64,000 nt of DNA from Trema orientale (lineage: Eukaryota > Streptophyta > Magnoliopsida > Rosales > Cannabaceae): positions 228,543 through 292,542 of the forward strand of contig JXTC01000045.1 of the NCBI GenBank assembly GCA_002914845.1, read 5' to 3'. The position numbers were made by a program, and so were the translations under genes. Below, in pieces: positions 42,481 to 53,016 of this stretch; position 1 is the stretch's first letter, and the number at the start of each line of letters is the position of its first letter. A model generated the notes under the pieces. It saw only the letters and a program-made list of their open reading frames with translations. It had not been told where the DNA came from and did no database searches.

Positions 42481-43559
42481 TTTCTTATATAATAAAGAGT
42501 GAATAATCTCAAAGAAAATATAGGATTTGGTGTACCAAAGCTTTGTGAAATGTGACAATTTATCCAATCATATATATGTAATCGATTGTCCCCACAAAAC
42601 AAGGTTGAGCAACACTTGTCCCATACATAAAAAAAGTTTAGTGGTTCCACTTGTTATATTTCTTAGCAATGCATCGTGTATAGTTGAGTCTAGCAACCGT
42701 GACCCCTCTAACTCATCTGGAAATCTCAGGAAGTTCTGTCTAGAAAAGTTGGGTTTTAAGTGGGACCTTTTACACCATTTTTCAATCGATTTGGGAACAT
42801 TCTTAGTGTATACTTTTTGCATTTATTTCACAACTTTATTTTTCTTAAATTAAAAAAAAATTTGGGTGCATGTCTTGGCATAGAGATGAATCATGAAGAC
42901 TTAGTAAAAGACTCGATTTTGAAGAAGATTCATCTGACTCTTGGTCAGGGAATAAAAATTAATATATAAATATATACTATTTTAGTAACAAAATTGATAT
43001 AAAAAAAATTGATCTACTAAAAATTATTTCATTTTACAAAATATGATAACTAAAATGGAATTTATTAAATGGGTCAGAAAAAGGTCATTTCTTAGAATAA
43101 GGTAAAAATAAACAAAATGGATAGATATGTTCAAAAGAATAAATAATAGAGTAAATTTGATTTTGTATGACAAATTTTCAAAAAAAAAAAAAAAAAAATC
43201 CAGTATTCTGAATGAGTGTACAAGAATACCCTCTTTTTTCAGCCTTTGTTTCAACAGATACCCCTTTTCTCTTTTATGTACACGTATATTCCTTTTTAAA
43301 TTAAAGCTTCACCTATTTCCACTTTTACCCTTAATACCATAAAAGTACCGCACAAACTAGGTCCCAGTTACACTTACGGCCTTTTGTTCAATGGTATATT
43401 GGGCCGGCACCCTTCCAACAGCTTCTCATAAAAGGAAACTAAAGTTATTCAACTTCCTGAAAGAAAGAGTAAAATCAAATCAAATCAACTAGCTTTATTT
43501 TCTTATTTTCGATTTCTTTTAAGTATAAATAAATCGTTCTTTTTTTTTTTTGTTTTGAA

Positions 43560-44930
43560 GGGAAGTATAAATATACTATTAATATAAGACTATTGACTAC
43601 TATTTTTTTTTTCTCCCGTAAGTCACTAATATACTATTGAATTATCACTTTTTTTTTTTAATTTTAATTTTCTCTTAAATAAATTTATTATTTATGATAT
43701 ATTATTAATTTAACATCATTATATCATTTTTTTCTTAAGTAAATTATCTATAAACTAAATATTTATCACTATTTTTTCCTCTTCAATTAAATCATTCATG
43801 TACCATTAAATTACCAACATTTTTTGTTCAATTAAATTATGTAAATTATTGAAATATCACCAATTTACTATCTTGATTTTTTCTCAAGCAGGCATTTATT
43901 TTTTCCTCAAGTAAGTCATTGATATACCATTGAGTTATCACTATTTTTTTTTCATTTTTTCTCTCAAATAAATTACTGATATGTTACTAATTTAACATTG
44001 TTTTCTCAAGTAAATCGTCTATAAACTAATTATTTACCACCATTTTTTTTCTTTTTTCTCCTCAAATAAATCATTCATATACTATTGACTTACCATCATT
44101 TAATTTATTGTATATCGCTAATTTACCATTATTGTTTCTCTTCAAGTAAATTACTTGTGTATCATTATTTCACCAGAAATTTTTTCTCTTTTCCCCCTAT
44201 GTAAATGAATTAAATCGTCCATATACTATTGATTTACCTTGTTTTCTTAATTAAATCATGTAAATTATTGATGTACTACTTTTTATCTCCATTGTTTTTC
44301 CTCAAGTAAATCGCTTATGTATCATTAACTTACCACGACTTTTTTTTTCATCAAATAAAATAATTTTGTACCTCTACTTTACAACCATTTTTATACCATT
44401 AATTTATCACCTTTTTTTTTTCTTCCCTCCAATTAAATCAAGTAAATAATTGATATACCTATAATTTATCATCATTTTTTTTCCTCAGTTAAACCAAATA
44501 TAATATTGGTACCAATGACTGATTTACTACCATTTTTTTTTCTTTTCTTTTTTTTTTTTTGGAAAAGTGGGGCTTAACTAATGACCACCACTTACTACAA
44601 ATTAAAGGAAAATGACACACACACACACACACTACTAAGATTTGAACTCCCCCCCCAAACACACACACAACCCTCAAACCTTGGACCAACTGAGCTAACC
44701 CCAGTTGGCCTACAATTTTTTTTTCTTAAATCACTTATATACAATTGATTTACCACTATTTTTTCGTAATTAGTAAATCAAATAACAAACCGATATATTA
44801 TTGATTTTAATTTAATTGACTATTATACTTCTTTTAAGTAAATCAACAATATATGATTAATATAACATTTATATACCAAATTTTAATGGTAAATTATTAA
44901 TAAATTATTTTTTTGGGTAAATTACGAACA
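43560..44930. repeat. Degenerate A/T-rich tandem array, units about 50-65 bp
   Basis: Units share the pattern (T)n-CTC-AA(G/A)TAAATC-(A/G)T-x-TATA-x-TA-x(3)-ATTTA(C/T)CA-x. Sub-types recur in the same order: one with CATTGATATACCATTGAGTTATCAC, one with TACTAATTTAACAT, one with TCTATAAACTAA, and one with CATTCATATACTATT. The first and second rounds are about 295 bp apart (43616 and 43912). A SINE-like insertion interrupts it at 44556-44711. No coding capacity. Confidence 0.75.
44556..44711 (-). mobile_element. tRNA-derived SINE-like insertion, minus strand
   Basis: On the minus strand it opens with GGGGTTAGCTCAGTTGGTCC (A-box-like) and has GGAGTTCAAATCTTAG (B-box-like) about 50 bases later. 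It ends in CCCCACTTTTCC and an A-rich tail (the T run at 44532-44560 on the + strand). Two (GT)n tracts lie in the body. The pattern fits plant AU-type SINEs. It is inserted in the tandem array. Confidence 0.62.
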
Positions 44931-45588
44931 CTATAAGTAGTGCCCAGATTTAATAATTTAATACTTTATATTTTAAGTTTCTCCATTGTGTGATCATCAA
45001 GAGTTTAATGCGGTGAAGTCACAAATTTACAGAGTTGATATATATTTCTGCATTATATACTTTGATAAGTTGTTTTGTGGACGAAAAAAAAAGCCAAAGA
45101 CGTTTGAAATAAAAAAAAAACTGATTAAAGAAAATGAACTAATCATATATCCAAATTTTAACCACTGCATCTAGATTTAAAAAATCAAAAAATAAAAAAG
45201 ACTAAAAGAATCAAAGAATCATGTACATATATATACATATATATATATATCAAATTCTTCCGCCATAGTCAGTTTGATACTTCCGGTTTTCTAAATTATG
45301 GCTTCAGTATATATACCATGCGGTCAAAGGTGTACAACCATTTTTACAGATGAGTGGATGCAAATGATCTTTATCAGATCTGATAGATGCAGTTGTTAGT
45401 CCACATATTGAGGGCAGAATAGTAAAAGCAACGCTAAAATTTATAGAAAAGGGAAATAAAAGTTATAAGTTTTAAAAAGGTATAGACTTTTGCTTGTTGA
45501 CAATAAGGGTTATCCGTCTAGTTTCCTCTGATCTATTCTGAAATTGTTTGAAAAATTTTAAATTTATTTATCAAAATACCACTTTTTA

Positions 45589-45764
45589 ACTCCCAATAGG
45601 GTGGTCAAAGTAGCAAGACGCTCTACCTTAAAACATTCTCTCACTTAAGGAGGATGAGGTCAAGGGGTCGAGCCCTCACGTCGCATTTGGGAGCCCAACC
45701 GAATGGGGGTGGCTCTGGGAAGCGACCCATCACTGGGATTTCATCCGCCTTTTTTATTACCAAG
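45589..45764 (+). mobile_element. Possible SINE-like insertion with imperfect flanking repeats
   Basis: A GC-richer block in an AT-rich stretch. It holds GTGGTCAAAGTAGCAAGACG (A-box-like) and AAGGGGTCGAGCCCTCA (B-box-like) and ends in ATCCGCC followed by a T run. The flanks AAAATACCACTTTTTA (45573-45588) and AAAATACTACTTTCAA (45765-45780) match at 13 of 16. That AAAATACCACTTT motif is common in this window, so the flank match is only moderate support. Confidence 0.45.
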
Positions 45765-46335
45765 AAAATACTACTTTCAAAAAGTACAAAATTTTATTAA
45801 TTGATGAAATATAATTGATGAAATACTTGAGGTAACAGGTCAAGTTCTATGAGATAACCAAACTAGTCATCTCAAGTAATTTGTTTAATTACCCCAAGTA
45901 ATCTAACTAGTTGCCCTAAGTATCATTCTAAATATTTTTTAAGTGTTATTTTTTATTAAAAAAAAACGTTTAAAAGGTGATATTTTTATAAATAAATCTG
46001 GGACTTTTTAAAAAAATTATCCCATTCAGAATTTTTCAATTTTTCGAATTTGGGCCTTGATTTTTGTAAGAAGCAGTAAATAATAAGGAATTGACCCAAG
46101 TAGTACTAGTTTGGTACAAAATGATTTTTGTAGTAGTCTTTTTTCAATTGATATTCTTAGTAGTGTCACAAATTGTGTGATAGAATTTGTGACTGTAAAA
46201 TTATGATTTTTTAAAGAAAAATCAATAGTTACAAAATGTATGACCATCTGTTACACAGAGTCATAAAATACCAAAATACTACTAAAAAAGCTACTTTTCA
46301 AAATACTATTAAAAAAGTTATTTTAGTCAAAATTA

Positions 46336-46640
46336 CTAGGGGCTTATAGAAATTTGACTAAATTTTAGGTCTATTTTAAGTAAATATCTATTTGTCAAAT
46401 GCTATAGTAAAATGCCCGATATATATATGTTTATATACCAAGTGTAAAATTTTATATACCAAGTACAAAAAATTATATACTCAGTACATTTCAGAACAGT
46501 AACTAAAATTAGTAGATAAATATATCTACTAAATGTAAAAATATATATACCTAGATGTTTAGCTATAAAATTTAAAAAATAGACATCTAGTTAATCAAAT
46601 TTAAAATATTGGTCATCCACTTAAATTTTTCAAATTTTTT
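46336..46640. repeat. Dispersed repeat, copy 1 (partner at 55098-55285)
   Basis: It shares with 55098-55285 the ordered blocks TATAGAAAT, CCAAATTTT/CTAAATTTTAGG, TTTTAAGTAAAT, TATAGTAAAATG/TATAGCAAAATG, ATATACCAAGT, CAGTACATTTCAG/CTAATATATTTCAG and GGTCATCCAC-TTAAATTT. Not assigned to a class. Confidence 0.6.
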
Positions 46641-46835
46641 TTACTACTGTTCATGCCGATTTCCCAAAATAATAAAGGATTATGGACTACGGCCGGCCCA
46701 ACTTATTAAGAACCGTTACAGATTTAGCCCAAACTAAATTATGGGCCAAAAAGTTAAAACAGGCGGCCTAAAAGAAAAGAAAAGCACAAGTACACCTATC
46801 CCACTAACGAGGGAAAGTATATCTCAGACAAACGA

Positions 46836-46907
46836 CACGTGCGGTTACCACGTGCATACGACGAGGAAAGGCGGTCGTCTACATCAGCGTATAGTCATCT
46901 ATAAAAG
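46836..46907 (+). promoter_or_regulatory. PUX1 promoter: two G-boxes and a TATA box
   Basis: CACGTG cores at 46836-46841 and 46849-46854 are spaced 13 bp apart. A TATAAAAG box at 46900-46907 is about 80 bases before the start codon. Paired G-boxes with a close TATA suggest bZIP or bHLH control, for example by light or ABA; this is inferred from consensus only. Confidence 0.55.
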
Positions 46908-46985
46908 CCAAGAATCAATTGAGAAACCAAATCCAACGACAGCGAAGAGCCCAAAACCTCAGAGCCCACTACATATCAGGCTCTG

Positions 46986-49372
46986 ATGATTCTTGATCGT
47001 TCTTCTTCACCTCAACGTTTAAAGCGGAGAAGGTTCACCAACGTTGATCCAATGGAGGCTGAAGAAGCTAAGGTACTCTTTTCCAAACACCTTTCCCTCT
47101 TAATCATTCTCAAATTTTCGATAAGTCTTTTTAAGTTGAATCATGATATCTGTTTATTTCTTCCGTTTCGCAACTGGGCCTTTCTGGGTTTTCTCTGTTA
47201 TGGGTATTTGCCTAATTAAACTTTTGGGTATGGCGCCAATTTGCGATCTTTCAGTTGGGTTAGTTTCCTTTGATTGAAATTAATGGTGGGTGCTGCTTAA
47301 ATTGATGAATAATTTCGAGTTAATGGTGTTTCAAGTTTGATTCTTGGATAGAACTTATAGGTAGGTCCAAGAGAAAGAACAAGATTTACCATATAAACTA
47401 TGTGAAGTTCATTATATCTGGTCGAGCATGTGTTTCAGTATATGTTTCTTTTTATCTTGGCGAGTCAGATTATGTGCTCAGAACCAAACCTACGACTTGT
47501 TTCTGTTGTGTTCATCTACTTAGTTACAGTTCGTTAACTATATTTTCTGAACTATGAAGTCTATAGTTATTGGAACTTGTCGTTCTCGAGATTTAAGTGG
47601 GGGCTATCATTGTTCTTTTCATTCTGACTTCGCCTTTTAATCGGAGTCTTTGACTTCTTGGGGGGATTCATTGTTCTTTTTAGTTTTATGACAGTCATTG
47701 GTGAGATTCCTTGCTATGTTATCACATTTAATTTTCTATGTATGGATTTGATACCAGGCCAAGCTTGCTGCTGTAAAAGAAAAGTTCGGGCGAGAAATCC
47801 GTGTGTTTGAAACTTCACCACTTTCTTCTTCATCAAATGAGGAGTCCAAAACTGGTATGAAGCAGTTTATCTTCCTAGACTGGGTTAAAGTACATTCTGT
47901 CCATACTATCAAAGCGTTTGCACGTTTGCATGTTTAAGATACTTGTGAAAACAATCTTTTTAAGGTAGCTGATAGATTTTTCTGGTTTTTTACTTTTTTG
48001 CTTTGCAGAAGAGCCAGATGAATTCTATGATTTCACTCCGGAGGATTATTATCGAATTATGGCATCCAAAAAGGAAGGTAAGTTCTAATCATCGTTACTT
48101 TATATAAGACAAATCTTAGGTGCACCAAATTCTATCATGTACCTCTTTATATGTATTTTACACTTTACCAGACTGGTTAACTTCTCTTCAGCTTGATCTT
48201 ACTGGACCATTCATTTCTTTATCTATGTCCCAATTCATAGTTGCCTGGCTTGAAATTACAAGCTTATCCTTTTTGTAATAGTTTTCTTTGATTATTGGCA
48301 GACAAGTTCTTGAAGACACGAAAAATTAGGGAGGCAGAAGAAGCGGCACGCAGGTCAAGGATAACAAAGGTGCTCATTGGACCATATACTTTATGTTTTA
48401 TTTTTCTCCTCATTGATCCTGGTTTCAATTAAATGGGTCTTACCAATCCATTAACTTCATTTGGTCATGTTGCAGGCTGTGATCAGGATAAGATTTCCTG
48501 ATAACCACACATTAGAAGCCGTTTTTAATCCATCAGAAAAGATCCAAAGCTTGGTTGACCTTCTTACAAAAGTGATTGCTCAGCCGCATTTGCCATTCTA
48601 TTTATGTAAGCATACATGAATCAAAGTGTCAGTGTTGTATATTTGTTTTATTGACATCTTTCTACATTTATAAAATAGAGGCTGAGATGTGGGAATGTTG
48701 CAGATACTACCCCTCCTAAAAAGCAAATAAAAGACTTGTCACTGGATTTCTACACTGCTGGCTTTATTCCCGGGGCAATTGTTTATTTTGCATATGATAT
48801 ACCAATAGGTCAGCACATGCTTTCTAATGTCTTGATTTGAGTTGAACTATCTGTGGTTTGCTTAACTTTCCTGTCTAATTCTCAGTCTCATTTGAGCTAC
48901 TTACTAGTTCGGTGTTTCCTGAAATTTCTGGTTTTTGTTTAGCTAAATGTCATGTCATCCCCTGTCAGATAAGAGGGTAAAAAGAACTTGCCATGAAAAG
49001 TGGATAAACAAAGTTATTTTAATGTTACAACTTAACAAACGTAATTGCTTTTTGGTTCCTGCAAAATATGTTAGACAGAGATTTTGGTTGGGTGGGGATC
49101 AGTTGGAAAAAGATAAATAGACAAAGTGAGTTCTTGGTCAATTTACTTATTCTATTGTTATCATATCTCCAGGGGATGATGCTGCAGCTGCCAACTCAGG
49201 TCCCTTCCTTCAGGATGAGATCATATCTTTGAAAGGCTTGGAGCTCATTACCCAGCAGGCAGAGCCAATTTACCCTGCACCTGAGCCTGTAATTCCGGCA
49301 CCAGCCCCTCCTGTTGAAGAGCGCAAGTCCGCAGAGAAAAAACCGGTCAAGCCAAAGTGGCTGAAGCTGTGA
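46986..49372 (+). CDS. PUX1: Plant UBX domain-containing protein 1
   Basis: Seven exons, 46986-47072, 47758-47854, 48009-48077, 48302-48369, 48476-48605, 48704-48808 and 49173-49372, in phase; 251 aa, the length I recall for Arabidopsis PUX1. The N-terminus LKRRRF is basic. A helical part (DEFYDFTPEDYYRIMASKKED, then TRKIREAEEAARRS) precedes the UBX domain (about 120-190) with AVIRIRFPDNHTLEA and FYLYTTPPKK, the FxLxT-type loop that contacts the CDC48 N-domain. The C-terminus ends KKPVKPKWLKL, conserved in this group. PUX1 binds the AAA-ATPase CDC48/p97 and promotes disassembly of its hexamer. It acts in cytosol and nucleus. Confidence 0.95.
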
Positions 49373-49849
49373 TATGTCTTAACTCCAAGGTGGACTTTCT
49401 TTTCTTGCGTCCCCTTGTCAGCCAAGTGATCATTGACAAGACTAGTTTGAGTCAAGAGGAAGACTTAACAAGCACTAAATTATGTGGAAATTTGTATTAG
49501 GTCTGAGTTGACTTGAAAGGAAACTCTTATGATTCGCTGTCGTTGACAATATTTGTATATGAATCTTTTGTTGCATATTTCAAAGTCTCAGTAAGAATTG
49601 CACTTTTGCTTTGTCATTCTAAAATTTTAGATCATGTTTCTCCTATTACCGATCAGGATGCGACACTTCTAGTTATCTCAAAATTGAGGTTCTGACGTAG
49701 GCACCAAAGTTCTTAGTATTACTCTTGTTCATTGTTTTCGCATGTAAAGCAAACTTCTGGTCACATTCTTGAATTGCAGGGTGGTCTATCGTTGCAAACT
49801 GAATGAGAGTTGACAGGTTCGTTATCTCGGCCCATGGTTTTTATGGGCC

Positions 49850-50215
49850 CAACATGAAGGATTTAAATTGCAAAAAACTAGCATCAAGTTTTGGTATTTT
49901 GCAATTGAAATCCTGAAGTTTGGACTCTACAAATGAATATTCTGAGATAATTTCTGAAAATTAATAACTGAGTTGACTTTGTGAATAACTTTAACTGGTA
50001 AAAGATAATAATATCTTCAAAGTTAATTAAAATAATAAAGAATAATGTAGTTTTAACGGAAAATAATATTCTTTCTTCGTTACTAAAATTGATCAAAAAG
50101 TCGTTCATGTATTAATTTTCAGAAATTAATGTATTATTTGCGGAGTCTAAAATTTAGGGTTTAAATTACGGAAAACTCAAACTTCAGAGTATTTTTTTTT
50201 TGCAGTTCACCTATT
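49850..50215. mobile_element. Inverted-repeat element, copy 1 (partner at 63095-63460)
   Basis: The arms are inverted: ATCAAGTTTTGGTATTTTGC...GGACTCTACAAAT on the left, and the complement of CTCTGAAGTTTGAGTTTTCC...AGACTCCGCAAAT on the right. A second copy in the same orientation is at 63095-63460; both have GTGAATAACTTTAACT/ATGAATAACTTTAACT and end in CAGTTCACC. Ends are approximate. Confidence 0.62.
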
Positions 50216-50310
50216 TTTTTCTCTCTGTTTTTTTTTTGTTGGTGGGGGGGGGGGGGAGAAGGGTTTGTTAAAAAGATGAAGGAATTGATTTCACTGAGTT
50301 TGAGCATTTA

Positions 50311-50755
50311 AGTGTGTTTGATAGGAGGGATAATTAGAAGCAAAGAAGTTGGACGATTAGAGAAATTTTGAGAATGTGATCTCTTGTTTGATAGGAGGGA
50401 GAAGTGGAGGTAGGAGAAGGTATTATATGTACAATAATCATTCTACACTTAGTTATAAGATTCATAATGTAATGTTGTGTAATTCTGTAAGTGTCAATCA
50501 GAGTACACTTGCATTAAAATTTCTCTCCTAAATCTCCCAATTATATATATTAAAAATTAGTTCAAACTAAAAACTAGAAATTAATTATCTTCCCTCCTAA
50601 AACCCTTGTACCAAATATGTTACTCTTCTTTCTTCTCTCTCATATCGAACACAACAATAACAAGAATAAGAATTCTCTTTTCTCTTCGGTCTCTCCTTTT
50701 CTAGATATTGTATCTCCTTCTTTCCTATATGATCTCCCTCCTATCAATTATAGCC
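50311..50755. mobile_element. PIF/Harbinger-like MITE, GATAGGAGGGA type
   Basis: The left end AGTGTGTTTGATAGGAGGGA and the reverse complement of the right end (GGCTATAATTGATAGGAGGGA) are inverted repeats with TTA on both sides (50308-50310, 50756-50758). A second TTGTTTGATAGGAGGGAG lies inside at about 50383. Confidence 0.75.
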
Positions 50756-52076
50756 TTAAATTCGCTCTATCTATGTGGAGTGACTATTTCTGGTGCAAAA
50801 GGTTGGGCTACAACTAAAGTTAGCATGCTACAATTTTTAAAAGCTAAATTTAGCGCTTATTTTTTTTTTTTTCGTTAGGCTCTAATTCTATCATGCTTAA
50901 AAAAAAAATACTGTTTTATATTTGAATATTATTTTTATTTACAAAAAGTAATTATTTTATTATCTATCATTAATCAATTATGATAATGACGATATTGCAA
51001 AATTCAATAGAGATGATATTAAATTTGAGTTTATGCTGTTATTGGTGCTGCATTTGGCGCAAAAAAATAATACTTGCTAAATTTATGCTAAAAATATGAC
51101 ATTAAGCATATCCAATTATCCATTAGTGATGCTATTATCCCGTTTTCTATCTCTCTCTCTCTCTCTCTCTTTTTTCCCTTGCTGAGAAGTGGGAAAAAGA
51201 CCTCAAAAACCTCAAAAAGAAAGGCAAACTGTTGTGTAAAGATTTTGACTTTTTTAAGTTTTGATTATGGCCATTTGCTTCACTGTGGCTTTGTTGACTG
51301 TAAATGTCGTTCTTGATTCTCTGACCTAATACTTGCGAGCTGTAAAAATAGCAGTAGCACAACTATAAAAAATGGCGCATCCATATAATTCTACCAACTT
51401 TCTCGGTCGGTTCCCTACTTGACCTTATGTGAACTCTCTGTTTTGACCAAAATGAGAGAGACAAATTATCTTTTTTTGATCTCACTCTTAGATTATGGTC
51501 AAAGCTTAGTGACCACTGCTCATTATAGGATTGGACTGGGTACAAACAGAGGGGGTAGTTGAAGGGTTTTTAATTATTGTTATAATTAGTATTATTTGTT
51601 TTTTTTTTTTGGCCTCGAGACGAAAAATACATAGCTATTGCAATCTTAATATAGTTTTAAGTAGAGTAGCTGGTGTTTTCGTGATATAACACACGTTGTG
51701 AGAAAACCTTTACCAATTTAGTTGCACTAACTCATAGCATTTGTTCATTGAATCTAAAAAATGTGAGTTACACACTAATTTATCTTTGTTCACATTATAA
51801 GTTACTTAAAAAATCTTATAAGTTACACAAAACGAGTGTCAAACTCAACTGTAATAAGTTTGCATTGTAAGATTAGATCTCCTCTTTAATTGGAAAATCT
51901 TATTCAATGATATTTCAATTGGGTTAGGGTGACTGGTGAGAATTAAGAAACATTTATCCGCAAGTTTAGTTGTGACTTGTGAAAATGTGTTCAACTAACA
52001 ATCAAATCATTGCAGGTGGAGTTGTTTCTTAATTATTAAACTACTCTCTCTCTCTCTATGTATATATATAATCAAA

Positions 52077-52523
52077 GGGTTAATGGCACAGATGGTCCTT
52101 GGAACTATATATCCTGTGGCAATTTGATTATCAAAGTTTTAATTATAACAATTAAGCTTTTAAATTTTTCGTTTTCTAACAATTTTATCTCTAAATTGGC
52201 TAAATTGCAACATGTTAAATTGTAGTATTTTTTGAGATTATGGAGTTGCATATTTATAGAATTTTTTTTTTTGTGATTATTCCTTTTTGATGCTTAAAAG
52301 TTGAAATTCCTGAATTACTTTTTAAATACACTTTTAGATGCTACAACGTGTTCTTCACATGTGTATTAGGTCAAAAATTTAAATTTAACATGTCGTAATT
52401 TAGACAGCGTGAGCCAAATTGTTTCAAATCGAAAACCTCATGAGTTTAATTGTCACAATTGAGACTTTGAGGACCAAATTACCACAAGTTGAATAGTTCA
52501 AAGACCATTTGTGCCATAAACCC
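52077..52523. mobile_element. Mutator-like foldback element, GGTTAATGGCACAAATAG family, copy 2
   Basis: The terminal arms GGGTTAATGGCACAGATGGT and, from the other end, GGGTTTATGGCACAAATGGT are inverted repeats. The 9-bp flanks ATAATCAAA (52068-52076) and ATAGTCAAA (52524-52532) match at 8 of 9. Same family as 30601-31055. Confidence 0.75.
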
Positions 52524-52766
52524 ATAGTCAAATATATATTTTATAATATACATAGTATAAAATATACATATTATACATATATATACATACCAAATTGCTT
52601 CAAATCGAAAACCTCATGAATTTAATTATCACAATTGAAACTTTGAGGACTAAATTACCACAAGTTGGATAGTTCAAGGACCATTTGTGCCATAAACCCA
52701 TAGTCAAATATATATTTTATAATATACATATTATAAAATATACATATATACATATTATACATATTA
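52414..52766. repeat. 177-bp tandem duplication across the end of a foldback element
   Basis: Units at 52414-52590 and 52591-52766 both begin CCAAATTG(T/C)TTCAAATCG and end in an AT-rich tail with AATATACAT. Each contains a copy of the right terminus GTGCCATAAACCC and the flank ATAGTCAAA, so the duplication happened after the element inserted. Identity is high, about nine substitutions by eye over the first 120 bases. Confidence 0.85.
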
Positions 52767-53006
52767 GGCACCAATCTAGTAGGTATTTTTTTTTTTACCT
52801 ATACATAAGTATCAATTTGGCCAATGAAATTTTTTTTTGCATATTTTTTTATATTAAAAAGTAAGAGAGAGAAATTGCATTAATGATGCACGTCTTTTCA
52901 TGCACCTCATTATAGCCGTTAAATCACTATTAGATGATGATCCAACGGCTAAAAAAAAAATACCTACACATAAGTAAAAAAAAAAATACCTACTGAATTG
53001 GCAACC
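52767..53006. mobile_element. 240-bp Mutator-like foldback element with 10-bp duplication
   Basis: A perfect repeat ATACATATTA (52757-52766 and 53007-53016) flanks it. The arms are inverted: GGCACCAATCTAGTAGGTA then a T run on the left, and the complement of GGTTGCCAATTCAGTAGGTA then a T run on the right. The interior has AGCCGTTAAATCA and ATCCAACGGCT. No coding capacity. The AT-rich flank weakens the duplication somewhat. Confidence 0.7.
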
Positions 53007-53016
53007 ATACATATTA

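Larger units (their letters stand above)
49373..52076. other. PUX1 3' region and intergenic DNA with two elements
   Basis: 3' UTR extends to perhaps 49750. Elements lie at about 49850-50215 and at 50311-50755. The rest is AT-rich with poly-T, G runs at 50244-50257 and a (TC)n tract at 51150-51170. No gene is supported. Confidence 0.5.

Noticed and set aside
46741..46986. 81-aa open frame directly upstream of PUX1
   Set aside because: It overlaps the G-boxes and TATA box and ends at the PUX1 start; no conserved content was seen.
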